Notes: generated from the sequence alone by a model not told the origin. Positions 1 to 9,993 are shown, numbered from the stretch's first letter. The stretch: DNA of 64,000 nucleotides from Brenneria alni (GCF_003666245.1 NZ_MJLZ01000010.1:29681-93680); one strand, 5' to 3'. Numbers and translations are program-made.

Positions 1-1
1 C

Positions 2-1822
2 CCGTCGGTGTATCTTTCCAACCGCGACAGCGTATTTGCCACGCCGGAAGCCCGCGACATCCTGTGGCTGTTGCAGGCGGTGCTGACGCCGGAGCAGGAG
101 AGGACATTACGCAGTGCAATGGCGACATCCCTGATGGGGCTGGATGCAAAGGCGGTGGATGCCTTAGGCCGCAGTGAAGCGGTGTGGGATGCTCTGGTTG
201 ATGAATTTGCTGATTACCGTGCGCTCTGGCGTCAACGTGGCGTATTGCCCATGCTGCGCGCCTTAATGAGCCGCCATCAACTGGCGGAAAATCTGCTTGC
301 CAGCGTCGATGGCGAGCGCCGGTTGACCGATATTCTGCATATCGGTGAATTATTGCAGGATGCCTCATCGGCACTGGATAGCGAGCACGCGTTAGTGCGC
401 TGGCTGTCGCAGCAGATCACCCAGCCCAACCCACAGGCGGAGAACCAGCAACTGCGGCTGGAAAGCGATCGCCATCTGGTACAGATAGTGACGATCCATA
501 AATCCAAAGGGCTGGAGTACCCGCTGGTCTGGCTGCCGTTCATCAGTAACTTCCGGGTGCAACCGCAAGGGGTTTATCACGACAGAAACAGCTATCAGGC
601 CTTGCTGGATCTGCATAACAGTGAGGAAAGTCAGGTGCTGGCGGAAGAGGAGCGTCTGGCGGAAGATTTACGCTTATTGTATGTGGCGCTTACCCGATCC
701 ATCTATCACTGTAGCGTCGGCGTCGCGCCGCTTCAGCGAACGCGCAGGAAAGACGAAAGCAGCGATATGCATCATAGCGCGCTGGGTTATTTGCTCCAGC
801 GTGGAGTAGAAGCGGATGTGGCGACGCTGGTGGCGGAGCTTGAAGGTATGGTGGGTGACGGTGTGGTATTAACGCCGGTACGGCCTGGCGATGACATTCC
901 CTGGCGGCCCGGAGAGCCTGACCGGCCTGAATTGCTGGCCCGCCGCTGTGAACGTATGTTGCGGGATGGCTGGCGGGTGACCAGTTATTCCGGTTTGCAG
1001 CAGCACGGTTCTTCCGCCGTACAGGAACTGATGCCGCGTCTGGATATTGAAGCAATGGGGGAACGCCGGGAAGCGCAGGAAATGCAGTTTACCCCGCACA
1101 CGTTCCCACGAGGTGCTAGCCCCGGTACGTTTTTACATAGCCTGTTTGAAACGCTGGATTTTACCCAGCCAGTTGATGAAACATGGCTGACGGAACAACT
1201 GCAAGCGCAGGGGCTGGAGGATAGCTGGCATCCGGTATTGCAACAGTGGATCACCGCCGTTTTAACCACATCCCTTAATGATGAGGGCATAACCCTGTCT
1301 GCGCTGGACGCCCGGCATAAGCAGGCGGAGCTTCAGTTTTATTTACCGATTCAGGCGCCGATGCGGGCGGTGCAGCTCGATCGTCTGGCGAAGCAATATG
1401 ATCCTTTGTCCGCCCAGTGTCCGCCCCTGTCGTTTCAGCAGGTTCAGGGTATGCTGAAAGGGTTTATCGATCTGGTGTTCTGCTGGGAGGGGCGGTATTA
1501 CCTGTTGGATTATAAATCCAACTGGCTGGGGGCTGACGCCAGCGCTTACACGCAAAGCGCCATGAAGCAGGCAATGGTCGGGCATCGTTATGACTTGCAG
1601 TATCAGCTTTATAGTCTGGCGCTGCACCGCTACCTGCGTCACCGCATTGCCAATTATGACTATGAACGCCATTTTGGCGGCGTATTTTATCTGTTTCTGC
1701 GCGGTGTTGATGAGCGTTATCCCGGTAATGGGGTGTTTTATTTTCGCCCGCCGGAAGCCTTGGTCGCCGGGTTGGATCAGTTGTTTGACGGGACGCTGAT
1801 ACAGGATGCCAGCCATGATTGA
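2..1822 (+). CDS. recB: RecB, exonuclease V beta subunit (C-terminal part)
   Basis: This is the C-terminal half of the RecB helicase-nuclease subunit of RecBCD, which processes double-strand breaks for recombination. The gene enters from the left edge, so the N-terminal helicase domain with Walker A is missing; about 606 residues are visible of a family length near 1180. Late superfamily 1 helicase motifs are present (IHKSKGLEYPLVWLPF, then LLYVALTRS). The C-terminal RecB nuclease domain follows, with the acidic/lysine triad in GFIDLVF and YLLDYKSNWLG. The stop codon overlaps the recD start, as expected for a recBD operon. Nothing in the visible part looks broken. Confidence 0.97.
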   Translation, partial: PSVYLSNRDSVFATPEARDILWLLQAVLTPEQERTLRSAMATSLMGLDAKAVDALGRSEAVWDALVDEFADYRALWRQRGVLPMLRALMSRHQLAENLLASVDGERRLTDILHIGELLQDASSALDSEHALVRWLSQQITQPNPQAENQQLRLESDRHLVQIVTIHKSKGLEYPLVWLPFISNFRVQPQGVYHDRNSYQALLDLHNSEESQVLAEEERLAEDLRLLYVALTRSIYHCSVGVAPLQRTRRKDESSDMHHSALGYLLQRGVEADVATLVAELEGMVGDGVVLTPVRPGDDIPWRPGEPDRPELLARRCERMLRDGWRVTSYSGLQQHGSSAVQELMPRLDIEAMGERREAQEMQFTPHTFPRGASPGTFLHSLFETLDFTQPVDETWLTEQLQAQGLEDSWHPVLQQWITAVLTTSLNDEGITLSALDARHKQAELQFYLPIQAPMRAVQLDRLAKQYDPLSAQCPPLSFQQVQGMLKGFIDLVFCWEGRYYLLDYKSNWLGADASAYTQSAMKQAMVGHRYDLQYQLYSLALHRYLRHRIANYDYERHFGGVFYLFLRGVDERYPGNGVFYFRPPEALVAGLDQLFDGTLIQDASHD

Positions 1823-3674
1823 GTTACTCGAAACGGCATTGCAGCGGCGGCTTCTGCGCCCATTGGATATCCAGTTTGCCAGAATGCTGGCGGATGGCGA
1901 CCATCCCCATTTACTGTTGGCGGCGGCTTGTCTGAGTGCGCAGTCTGGCGCTGGTCATGTCTGCCTGCCGCTGGATAGCTTACAGCCTGCGTTATTGTTT
2001 GATGGACGCGATCGCGAACTGGCCCAATCACTCTGGGAGGCCGCCGGGCAACCGGACGCCGCCGGGTGGCGGCAACATTTACTGGCTTCCCCGGCGGTCA
2101 GTGACGGCAATCGTCCGGCGCCGCTGGTGCTACAACAGCAAAAGCTCTATTTGCAGCGTAACTGGCAGAATGAAGGCCGGGTCGCGCAGTTTATTGCCCG
2201 TGAACATCACGATCTTCCGGTCAATGAGCCGTCTATCCGTGTGGTGCTTGATACGCTGTTTCCCTCTGTCGAAAACCAAACCGACTGGCAGAAAGTTGCT
2301 GCCGCAGTAGCCCTGACCCGGCGTATTGCCATTATTTCCGGCGGGCCGGGAACGGGGAAGACCACCACGGTCGCCAAACTGCTGGCCGCGTTGATTCAGC
2401 TTAACGCAGGGGCGGCGTTACGTATTCAACTGGCGGCGCCGACGGGTAAGGCGGCGGCGCGTTTAACCGAATCGCTGGGGGCGGCGTTGAATAACCTTTC
2501 GCTGAGTCAGGCTCATCATGACGGTTTTCCACAGGAAGCAACCACGCTTCACCGCTTATTGGGCGCGGTGCCAGACAGCCAACGTTTGCGTCATCATCAG
2601 GGTAATCCGTTGCACCTTGATGTACTTGTGGTGGATGAAGCCTCAATGGTTGACCTGCCGATGATGGCTAACCTGATTGCCGCACTGCCGGAGCAGGCAC
2701 GAGTTATCTTTCTGGGCGATCGCGATCAGCTGGCGTCGGTCGAAGCTGGTGCGGTACTGGGTGATATCTGTCGTTTTGCAGAAGCAGGGTATAGCCATAC
2801 CAGAGCGCAACAGCTACAGCGGTTGACTGGCTGTCAGCTCGACGATAAGGGGCCTGAAAGCCGGATGACAGTGGCCGACAGCATTTGTTTGCTGCGCAGA
2901 AGTTATCGCTTTGATCAACATTCCGGCATTGGGCAATTAGCGTTGGCGGTGAATAACGGTGATGACCGGCGTGTTCTTGCTGTTTTGAACGGCTCGTTTA
3001 CCGATATCGCCTGTCGCCCGTTGGTGGAGACAGAAGATTACCAGCAGATGTTGGCGCAGTGTGTTGCAGGCTACCGTGATTATCTACAGCGCATTGCGTC
3101 CGACGCCAGCCCGGATGAGGTGCTGCTGGCTTTCCAGCGTTATCGTCAATTGTGCGCACTGCGCGAGGGGCCATTTGGCGTCGCAGGGCTTAACCAGCGA
3201 ATTGAACAGGCGTTACATAAAGCCGGGCTGATCCAACTCAGCCGCCATTCACTCAATCGCTGGTATATCGGTCGCCCGGTGATGATCGAACGTAATGATG
3301 CGGTATTGGGATTATTTAATGGCGATATCGGTATTGCCATGATGAGTGAAAAGGGCGAAATGCGGGTTTATTTCCAACTGCCCAATGGAAAAACCAAGTC
3401 GGTGGCGCCCAGCCGTTTACCGCCGCATGACACCGCTTATGCCATGACGGTACATAAATCGCAGGGGTCGGAATTCGAGCACACCGCCCTGGTGTTGCCG
3501 AATCAGTATCTGCCGGTATTAACGCGTGAGCTGGTTTATACCGCCATCACCCGCGCTCGTCAGCGTTTGTCGCTGTATACCGATATAAAGATTTTGTGCC
3601 GGGCGGTCAAAACGCCGACCCAGCGCCACAGTGGTCTGGCTGAACGAATCATGGCGCTAATAGCGAAAGAATAA
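1815..3674 (+). CDS. recD: RecD, exonuclease V alpha subunit
   Basis: This is the 5'-3' helicase subunit of RecBCD, about 619 residues against 608 in E. coli. It carries Walker A (SGGPGTGKTTT), Walker B (VVDEASMVD), motif III (FLGDRDQLASVEAG) and the late motifs AMTVHKSQGSEF and VYTAITRARQRL. I chose the ATG at 1815 rather than the in-frame ATG at 1806, because it overlaps the recB stop (ATGATTGA) and gives the family N-terminus starting MIELLETA. The overlap implies translational coupling with recB. A hairpin follows two bases after the stop. Confidence 0.97.
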   Translation: MIELLETALQRRLLRPLDIQFARMLADGDHPHLLLAAACLSAQSGAGHVCLPLDSLQPALLFDGRDRELAQSLWEAAGQPDAAGWRQHLLASPAVSDGNRPAPLVLQQQKLYLQRNWQNEGRVAQFIAREHHDLPVNEPSIRVVLDTLFPSVENQTDWQKVAAAVALTRRIAIISGGPGTGKTTTVAKLLAALIQLNAGAALRIQLAAPTGKAAARLTESLGAALNNLSLSQAHHDGFPQEATTLHRLLGAVPDSQRLRHHQGNPLHLDVLVVDEASMVDLPMMANLIAALPEQARVIFLGDRDQLASVEAGAVLGDICRFAEAGYSHTRAQQLQRLTGCQLDDKGPESRMTVADSICLLRRSYRFDQHSGIGQLALAVNNGDDRRVLAVLNGSFTDIACRPLVETEDYQQMLAQCVAGYRDYLQRIASDASPDEVLLAFQRYRQLCALREGPFGVAGLNQRIEQALHKAGLIQLSRHSLNRWYIGRPVMIERNDAVLGLFNGDIGIAMMSEKGEMRVYFQLPNGKTKSVAPSRLPPHDTAYAMTVHKSQGSEFEHTALVLPNQYLPVLTRELVYTAITRARQRLSLYTDIKILCRAVKTPTQRHSGLAERIMALIAKE

Positions 3675-3675
3675 G

Positions 3676-3700
3676 CCCGTGGCGGCTTCAACGCCACGGG
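3676..3700. terminator. Hairpin between convergent recD and argA
   Basis: A perfect 9-bp inverted repeat (CCCGTGGCG / CGCCACGGG) with a 7-nt loop sits immediately after the recD stop and just before the argA stop on the other strand. It has no clear T-run on either side, so it is a likely but weak shared terminator. Confidence 0.65.
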
Positions 3701-3713
3701 TGAATTGATTGGC

Positions 3714-5042
3714 TCAGGTCAGATCCAGCACCAGGATTTTTGAGCGGCGCTGATAGTTATATAGCTCCTGTTTTTTCTTCGGCAGCATTTCCACTTCAGC
3801 GAGTAAAAATCCGCGTTCCTGGAACCAGTGAATACTGTGAGTGGTCAGGACGAAAAGTTTTTTCAGCCCTTGCAGGCGGGCCTGGGCCGTAATTCTTTGT
3901 AACAGCATGTCGCCACGTGAAGAACTGCGATAGTCCGGGTGAACCGCTACGCAGGCCATTTCACCGATGCTTTCTTCCGGGAAAGGGTAGAGCGCAGCAC
4001 AGGCTATGGTCAGGTTATCGCGCACGGCGACGGTAAATTTATCGATCTCCATTTCCAGCTGTTCACGGGAGCGTCTGACCAGAATGCCTTGCTGTTCCAG
4101 CGGACGGATCAGTTCCAGAATGCCGCCGATATCGTTAATCGTCGCACGGCGCACCTGTTCGGCACTTTCCATGACGATCTGCGTACCTATACCATCACGA
4201 GAAAACAGTTCCTGTAGCAGTGCGCCATTATCCTGATAGCTGATCAGATGGCTGCGGCGCACGCCGCTGCGGCAGGCTTTCACCGCGCCGCGCAAAAATC
4301 TGACGGTGCCGGACTGGTAATCGCCTCGCTGCTCCAGCGCTTCGATGCGCTGTTGCGCTTCATCCGGGAATAGCTCGGAAATGATCTTGCCGTCTTCATT
4401 AATCACACCCTGTGAAGAACAGAAACCAATCATCTTTTCCGCTTTCAGTTTGATCGCCAACTGGGTGGCGACTTCTTCAGAGGTCAAATTAAAACTTTCT
4501 CCAGTGACGGAAACCGCCACCGGCCCCAGCAGAACAATCGCCCCGCTGTTCAATTGACGGTGCAGAGCATCTTCATCAATACGGCGAATACGCCCGCTAT
4601 GGCAGTAGTCGACGCCGTCATCCACGCCGAGAGGCTGGGCAATGATAAAGTTTCCGCTGACGACGTTAATATGCGCGCCCTGTAGCGGCGTATTATTTAA
4701 GCTCATGGACAGACGGGCGGTGATATCCAGTTGCAACATCCCGGCGGCCTGTTTAACCAGCTCCAGCGTGGTGCTGTCCGTGATGCGGATATTCTTGTGG
4801 TAGCGTGGTTCGTAGTGATGCGTTGTCAGGTTGCTATCAATCTGAGGGCGAGCGCCATAAACCACCACCAGCTTAATCCCCAGGCTGTGCAACAGCCCGA
4901 TATCATTAACGATGCTGGCGAAGTTTTCATGCTCAATGGCTTCACCGCCCAGCATGATGACAAAGGTTTTGCCACGGTGGGCATTGATATAGGGAACTGA
5001 GTGGCGGAAGCCTTCTACCAGTTCTGTACTACGCTCCTTCAC
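3714..5042 (-). CDS. argA: N-acetylglutamate synthase (amino-acid N-acetyltransferase)
   Basis: ArgA transfers an acetyl group from acetyl-CoA to glutamate, the first step of arginine synthesis. The protein has an amino-acid-kinase-like domain (about residues 25-280, with [17 protein letters not shown] and [10 protein letters not shown]) and a C-terminal GNAT domain (about 295-440, with [14 protein letters not shown] as the acetyl-CoA loop). I chose the GTG at 5042: it follows AGGAG with a 5-nt gap and gives [15 protein letters not shown], the family N-terminus, at 442 residues. Upstream in-frame codons would read through the operator. Two ARG boxes directly upstream predict repression by ArgR with arginine. 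Confidence 0.96.
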   Translation of the reverse strand: MKERSTELVEGFRHSVPYINAHRGKTFVIMLGGEAIEHENFASIVNDIGLLHSLGIKLVVVYGARPQIDSNLTTHHYEPRYHKNIRITDSTTLELVKQAAGMLQLDITARLSMSLNNTPLQGAHINVVSGNFIIAQPLGVDDGVDYCHSGRIRRIDEDALHRQLNSGAIVLLGPVAVSVTGESFNLTSEEVATQLAIKLKAEKMIGFCSSQGVINEDGKIISELFPDEAQQRIEALEQRGDYQSGTVRFLRGAVKACRSGVRRSHLISYQDNGALLQELFSRDGIGTQIVMESAEQVRRATINDIGGILELIRPLEQQGILVRRSREQLEMEIDKFTVAVRDNLTIACAALYPFPEESIGEMACVAVHPDYRSSSRGDMLLQRITAQARLQGLKKLFVLTTHSIHWFQERGFLLAEVEMLPKKKQELYNYQRRSKILVLDLT

Positions 5043-5053
5043 GGTGACTCCTG

Positions 5054-5092
5054 TTTGAATTTTTATTCGCAATTTTTGTATTTTTATTCTTT
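5054..5092 (-). promoter_or_regulatory. Tandem ARG boxes (ArgR operator) of argA
   Basis: Two 18-bp sites resemble the ArgR consensus TGAAT-N4-ATTCA. Site 1 (5054-5071) reads TGAAT-TTTT-ATTCG and site 2 (5075-5092) reads TGTAT-TTTT-ATTCT. They are separated by 3 bp, the spacing used when an ArgR hexamer binds a pair of boxes. They cover the predicted -10 region and the leader of argA. This is established behaviour for arginine genes in enterobacteria; binding here is inferred. Confidence 0.8.
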
Positions 5093-5108
5093 GACAGGTA
5101 AAAGGCAA
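5081..5108 (-). promoter_or_regulatory. Predicted sigma-70 promoter of argA
   Basis: On the reverse strand TTGCCT (5103-5108) is followed after 16 bp by TAAAAA (5081-5086). The -10 lies inside the second ARG box, so ArgR binding would block polymerase. Confidence 0.5.
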
Positions 5109-5300
5109 GGGGTAAGTAACGGGGGAAATTCCGGCTGAGTAAATTAAAACTTATCCCCTTCGTACCTGGAAGATAAAGCCTGTAAAGCATAAAAATGATT
5201 TTTGCATGACATGGCAGGGGAGATTGGTTAAAGTTTTTGACAATTTTCCGCTATTTGCTTCGCGTAACGGGCAATAACACAGTAATCAGATCGGAGTTGC

Positions 5301-6542
5301 ATGTCTTACTCGAATCACAATCTGACTCGGCGGCGCCTGTTACAAAGCGCGGCGGCAACCTGGCTATTAAGTGTAAGCGGGGTTGGCATGGCTGCTGACG
5401 CACAGGTGATTGCCGTACGCGTCTGGCCTTCTTCTTCTTATACTCGCGTAACGCTGGAATCAAATCATTCGCTTAAATACAAGCAGTTTACCCTCAGCAA
5501 TCCGGATCGCATCGTGGTGGATATTGAGGATATTCATTTAAATGGCGTGTTGAAGAATATTCCCGCTCAGTTTCAGCAAAATGATCCGCTGATTAAAGAG
5601 GCCCGCATTGGTCAGTTTGATAAAAGTACGGTGCGGCTGGTACTGGAACTAAAGCAAGGCGCCAGCGCCAAGCTGTTTACGCTTAGTCCTGTCGCGGAAT
5701 TCAAACATCGTCTGGTTGTGGATCTTTATCCGGATGTCGGCAAGTATGACAATGAAGAAGACCCATTGCTGGCGCTGCTGGAGGATTATAACAAAGGCGA
5801 TCTGGAACGCACGCTACCAGCGGAGGCGCCTAAAGCCGGGAAAGTCGGGCGCGATCGTCCGCTGATCATCATGCTTGATCCTGGTCACGGTGGTGAAGAT
5901 CCCGGTGCTATCGGTAAAAATAAAACCCGCGAAAAAGATATTGTGCTGCAAATTGCTCGCCGCCTTCGCACCTTGATTGAGCGCGAATCCAATATGAAAG
6001 CGTATATGACACGTAATGAAGACGTATTTATTCCCTTGCGCGTGCGGGTTGCTAAAGCGCGTAAGCAGCGGGCCGATCTGTTTATTTCCATTCATGCGGA
6101 TGCGTTTACCAACCGTGCGGCAAGGGGATCGTCGGTGTTTGCGCTGTCCAAAAAGGGGGCAACCAGTTCGGCGGCGAGCTTTCTGGCGCAGACTCAAAAC
6201 GAATCGGACTTAATCGGCGGGGTGAGCATGAGTGGCGACCGTTATCTGGACCATGCCATGTTTGATCTGGTCCAGACCGTTACCATTAATGACAGCCTGA
6301 AGTTTGGTACGGAAATATTGACCCGTCTGGGCCGGGTGAACCGCTTACATAAAAATCGCGTCGATCAGGCCGGGTTCGCCGTACTGAAAGCCCCCGATAT
6401 TCCTTCCGTTCTGGTCGAGACGGCATTCATCAGTAATCTTGAAGAAGAACGTAAATTACGTACCAGCCAGTTTCAGCAGCAGATAGCCGAATCCATTCTT
6501 GCTGGCATCAAAGCCTATTTTGCCAGCCAGTCGGCGCGGTAA
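5301..6542 (+). CDS. amiC: N-acetylmuramoyl-L-alanine amidase AmiC
   Basis: AmiC is a periplasmic zinc amidase that cleaves septal peptidoglycan for daughter-cell separation, normally activated by NlpD. At 413 residues it is close to the E. coli length of 417. The N-terminus carries a twin-arginine signal ([10 protein letters not shown], then a hydrophobic stretch ending GMAADA). An AMIN domain follows (about residues 35-150), then an amidase_3 domain (about 190-405) with [12 protein letters not shown], the metal-binding glutamate in [17 protein letters not shown], and [10 protein letters not shown]. It is divergent from argA. The neighbouring argA and downstream tRNA-fMet and mltA match the order in E. 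coli. Confidence 0.97.
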   Translation: MSYSNHNLTRRRLLQSAAATWLLSVSGVGMAADAQVIAVRVWPSSSYTRVTLESNHSLKYKQFTLSNPDRIVVDIEDIHLNGVLKNIPAQFQQNDPLIKEARIGQFDKSTVRLVLELKQGASAKLFTLSPVAEFKHRLVVDLYPDVGKYDNEEDPLLALLEDYNKGDLERTLPAEAPKAGKVGRDRPLIIMLDPGHGGEDPGAIGKNKTREKDIVLQIARRLRTLIERESNMKAYMTRNEDVFIPLRVRVAKARKQRADLFISIHADAFTNRAARGSSVFALSKKGATSSAASFLAQTQNESDLIGGVSMSGDRYLDHAMFDLVQTVTINDSLKFGTEILTRLGRVNRLHKNRVDQAGFAVLKAPDIPSVLVETAFISNLEEERKLRTSQFQQQIAESILAGIKAYFASQSAR

Positions 6543-6625
6543 GCAGCAACGGGTGAGTATGCGTTTCTCATCGGGGATGACAATTATCTCGTGGGCTGAT
6601 AGTGCAGCCCCAATGAGACGGCTGT

Positions 6626-7762
6626 TTACTCCCCCCGCACCACCCCGGCCGGGATGCGGAAAAGCTCAAAAGGCTTTTGCGCCGCCGGGCCGCGATGGAT
6701 TTGTGTCGCAGTCACATAGAGTGAGCCATCCTGTCCCCAGGCCAAACTGTCCGGCCAGCTCAGACGCGGATGATGGGCTACCATCTCGATGCCGCCGTCG
6801 GGCGTCCAGCGGCGGACGGCGTTGTGTTCGATCGAGGTGAGATAGACCCGGCCCTGGGTATCGATCTCCAGACCATCGGAAGGCCCTACCTCAGCCACGC
6901 GTTCGATCCGGGCGGCAAGCGCCTTTTGTGAAAGATCAGGGTCGATCAGCGCCGCGATCGGCAGACGGTAGAGCGTGCGAGCGGTGAGCGCCTGCCAGTA
7001 GACCCAGCCGCGGATACCGTCCACTGCAATGCCATCGGCATGAATCTGCGGCCGCTGTCCTCGTTGCCTGAAGGCGGCGCCATCGATCATCACATCGATT
7101 TCTTCGGCCATCACACTCGGATGCCCGGCCAGCAGACGTCGGGCATGCCCGGTTTGCAGATCCAACACGATCAGAGCGCCTGCACCCGAATCGGTGATGA
7201 AGCCCCAACGGCCAGATGCGTCGAAGCGGATGTCGTTGAGATAACTCGCCTCGGTTGCAATCGATTCATCAAAAAGATATGTATGAACCACGGTGTCGGT
7301 GACAGAATCGATACGCACCAGTTTGGGCGCTCCGGCCACCACCTGTCCCCCCGGCATCCGGCCTGAATCGAGCGCAAACAGATGTCCGCCAGGGCCTGCG
7401 ACCACACTTTGCACACATACCCAGTACGTAGCTGGATCCAATCCCTGGCCCGGTTCCCAGGCATTGGTCTGGGCATTGGGGTAGGGCGCGATAGCGCCGC
7501 TCACGGCATCCAACAGGCCGACTGAAATAGGCGTTTCCGGCTGCCAGCGCGGAAAATTGACCACGATCTTGTCATTGGCCAGCACCGCTACGCCCGTCCA
7601 GCGATGCTCGGCGTGACCGGCTACCTCAATGGCGGCGTTCGTGGACGCACGGGCGGCAGGCACCGAATTTCCTAAACCTAAACCGCCCAACCAGCTAATA
7701 ACCAGCCCTACTATAACCAGCTCGGCCCACCGCTTGGCGGCTTGATGCGGAAACGATTTCAT
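6626..7762 (-). CDS. Secreted MRJP/Yellow-type beta-propeller protein
   Basis: This 378-residue protein has a Sec-type signal (basic start, then a hydrophobic segment around residues 14-32) and a six-bladed propeller fold like the major royal jelly protein/Yellow (L-dopachrome tautomerase-related) family and more distant SMP-30/gluconolactonases. Family-like stretches are the VLDL...GHARRLLAGHPSV region, the IHADGIAVD segment and the SDGLEIDTQGRVYLTSIEHNA segment. A strong AAAGGAG site precedes the ATG. It is probably periplasmic; the substrate is unknown. It sits between amiC and the initiator tRNA genes, where E. coli has no such gene, and its base composition looks higher in G+C than its neighbours. 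I infer horizontal acquisition. A lactonase or other propeller enzyme is an alternative. Confidence 0.75.
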   Translation of the reverse strand: MKSFPHQAAKRWAELVIVGLVISWLGGLGLGNSVPAARASTNAAIEVAGHAEHRWTGVAVLANDKIVVNFPRWQPETPISVGLLDAVSGAIAPYPNAQTNAWEPGQGLDPATYWVCVQSVVAGPGGHLFALDSGRMPGGQVVAGAPKLVRIDSVTDTVVHTYLFDESIATEASYLNDIRFDASGRWGFITDSGAGALIVLDLQTGHARRLLAGHPSVMAEEIDVMIDGAAFRQRGQRPQIHADGIAVDGIRGWVYWQALTARTLYRLPIAALIDPDLSQKALAARIERVAEVGPSDGLEIDTQGRVYLTSIEHNAVRRWTPDGGIEMVAHHPRLSWPDSLAWGQDGSLYVTATQIHRGPAAQKPFELFRIPAGVVRGE

Positions 7763-8230
7763 ATGACTGAACTCCTTTCAAGGCTTATTCATGGAAGCGG
7801 TTCCTCAGCTAAGGAACCCGGCGGCGATCGGTGGTATCTGACCTCTGACGCGTGTCGGATTAATGCCGGAGATCCGCTCAAAGTGATTCATAACAAGGCT
7901 TTCGAGCATGTTCCGCTCGGAATAGAGGTGTTCGCAGAGGCGGATATCACGCGCCACCTCCCTACAATTATTGGGCATTACAACATACCTGCGATAACAC
8001 ATCTATGTTTGCATAGCAAAAACGAGAAGCGCGGATGATCCTGGCGCAGACACAGGAAGAGTCCGAGCCGATCTGGGCGGTGGTATCTTGGGTATTTCGT
8101 GGTGTTGACGGAGATGATCATGCGTACCGTAATGGGAACGCTGGTCATGGGGGGGTGTTTCGGCAAGCCAGCCAGAGTGCCCGGATCAGGCCGCTGGAGG
8201 TAGGTTGCTCGGAGACGCCGGACTGAATGC
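7763..8230. other. Gap with no convincing intact gene
   Basis: This stretch lies between the propeller gene and the tRNA terminator. Short open frames exist on both strands but none has a good ribosome site or a recognisable full-length product. The only hint of homology is a possible transposase remnant on the reverse strand. I found no duplicate of the tRNA 3' end that would mark an attachment site. Confidence 0.5.
7800..8002 (-). pseudogene. Possible transposase C-terminal remnant
   Basis: A reverse-strand frame of about 65 codons contains LCEHLYSERNMLE followed by NHFERIS. This resembles the C-terminal signature of IS5-family (IS427-like) transposases, LYKERN-hydrophobic-ER...FRRIATRYDK. 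The match is from memory and weak; no terminal repeats were seen. If real, it marks past insertion activity beside the foreign-looking propeller gene. Confidence 0.3.
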
Positions 8231-8252
8231 AAAAAAGCCGCCAAATGGCGGC
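8231..8252 (-). terminator. Intrinsic terminator of the tRNA-fMet operon
   Basis: Read on the reverse strand, GCCGCC-ATTT-GGCGGC is followed by six T residues. It lies downstream of both initiator tRNA genes. Confidence 0.85.
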
Positions 8253-8298
8253 CTGACTTATTAGCTACATTGGTATTTGCAGCGATTTATATTGAAAT

Positions 8299-8375
<77 letters not shown>

Positions 8376-8420
8376 TCCGTTTTGGTATCATACTTCTTTT
8401 GATGGACTACTCACATCAAT

Positions 8421-8497
<77 letters not shown>

Positions 8498-8510
8498 TCC
8501 GTGGAAGCGC

Positions 8511-8538
8511 ACTATACTCTGCATGAGTTTCTATGCAA
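8511..8538 (-). promoter_or_regulatory. Promoter of the tRNA-fMet operon
   Basis: On the reverse strand TTGCAT (8533-8538) is followed by 16 bp and TATAGT (8511-8516), then the G+C-rich segment GCGCTTCC. A GC-rich discriminator is typical of stable RNA promoters under stringent control. Confidence 0.7.
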
Positions 8539-8799
8539 CCTATTTCTGCAAAAAATAGGGGGTAGCCTGTGTGGTTGCTGAATTTACCACCCAATGGGAT
8601 GTTTTTTAAACATAATAGTGGTTTATGGTGAGCATCCTGCTCGTCACCTTACGGGCCGTCGCTGTGCGACGTTAAAAAACGCGTGCGGCGTTTTATGACT
8701 CGCTCCGTCCGTTTTTTATCGGGTGTCGTTTCTTTCTATATAGGTGTTTGTTATCGTTCGGCAGTGAATCTGTCGATGTCAAAAGAGAGCGCAAAGAAG

Positions 8800-9972
8800 A
8801 TGAGAGGATGTTGGGGAAAATATCTGCTGACCGGCGTGGTGATTGCCATTCTTGCGGGGTGCCAGTCCAAACCCACCGATCGTGGACAGCAATATAAGGA
8901 TGGGCACCTCAATCAGCCTCTGGAACTGGTGAATGAACCGAATGCAACCGGCAAACCCGTTAACGCCAGAGACTTTGTCACGCAGGTATCTGAAATCAGG
9001 GCGGCATCACCGGGCCTGTATAGCCGCAACACCAACACCTTTCAGGCGATAGAAAGCTGGATGATGTCGGGTGCCGATACCCGCGAACTGAGCAAGTTTG
9101 GCCTGAGCGCCTGGCAGATGGAGGGGGTGGACAACTTTGGCAATGTTCAATTTACCGGTTATTACACCCCGGTGCTGCAAGCCCGTTATACCCGTCAGGG
9201 CGAGTTCCGCTATCCGCTTTATGCCATGCCTCCCCGGGGCAAGAAAAACCGCCGACTGCCGGATCGGGCCTCCATTTATTCTGGCGCTTTAGATGAGCGT
9301 CTTGTCCTGGCCTGGTCCAATTCACTGGTGGACAACTTTATGATGGAAGTGCAGGGCAGCGCCTATATTGATTTTGGCGATGGCCGCCCGCTCACCTTCT
9401 TCGGTTATGCCGGTAAAAATGGTCATGCCTATCGCAGTATCGGCAAGGTGTTGATCGACCGTGGTGAAGTGGCGCGTGAAGATATGTCGATGCAGGCTAT
9501 CCGTAAATGGGCCGAGCAGCACACCGAATATGAAGTCCGTGAGCTGCTGGAACAGAATCCGTCCTTTGTGTTCTTTAAACCGATGATGTCTTCCCCGGTA
9601 AAAGGGGCGAGCGCCGTGCCGCTGGTGGCTAAAGCGTCTGTCGCTTCCGACCGTTCGCTGATCCCCGCCGGAACGGCGCTGTTGGCCGAGGTGCCTTTAT
9701 TGGATAATGCAGGAAAGTTCACCGGTAAATACGAAATGCGCCTGATGGTGGCGCTGGATGTGGGCGGTGCGATTAAAGGCCACCACTTCGATATTTATCA
9801 AGGCATTGGTCATGAAGCCGGTCATGCGGCGGGGTTCTATAACCACTATGGCCGGGTATGGGTGTTGAAAAATGTGCAAAGTGAGGGAACCTTGTTTAGC
9901 GCAGCTCAAAGCAGCCCATCAATGAATACCCGCAGTTCAGGATCGCTGTTGGTCAGTAATCCACAGAATTAA
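8800..9972 (+). CDS. mltA: Membrane-bound lytic murein transglycosylase A
   Basis: MltA is an outer-membrane lipoprotein that cleaves peptidoglycan glycan strands to 1,6-anhydromuropeptides. I chose the ATG at 8800, which starts a lipoprotein signal with lipobox LAGC (Cys 21) and the family sequence SKPTDRGQQYKDG; upstream in-frame starts would bury it. The catalytic double-psi barrel has GNVQFTGYYTPV, QGSAYIDFGDG and VALDVGGAIKGHHFDIYQG, the last holding the catalytic Asp. At 390 residues it is about 25 longer than the E. coli protein; the extra part is a Ser/Asn-rich C-terminal tail. Confidence 0.96.
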   Translation: MRGCWGKYLLTGVVIAILAGCQSKPTDRGQQYKDGHLNQPLELVNEPNATGKPVNARDFVTQVSEIRAASPGLYSRNTNTFQAIESWMMSGADTRELSKFGLSAWQMEGVDNFGNVQFTGYYTPVLQARYTRQGEFRYPLYAMPPRGKKNRRLPDRASIYSGALDERLVLAWSNSLVDNFMMEVQGSAYIDFGDGRPLTFFGYAGKNGHAYRSIGKVLIDRGEVAREDMSMQAIRKWAEQHTEYEVRELLEQNPSFVFFKPMMSSPVKGASAVPLVAKASVASDRSLIPAGTALLAEVPLLDNAGKFTGKYEMRLMVALDVGGAIKGHHFDIYQGIGHEAGHAAGFYNHYGRVWVLKNVQSEGTLFSAAQSSPSMNTRSSGSLLVSNPQN

Positions 9973-9993
9973 TATTCCCCTGCACGCCATATC

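Noticed and set aside
6543..8298. tRNA-integrated genomic island with attachment-site duplication
   Set aside because: I looked for a second copy of the fMet tRNA 3' end to the left of the tRNA genes and saw none, and no integrase is present.
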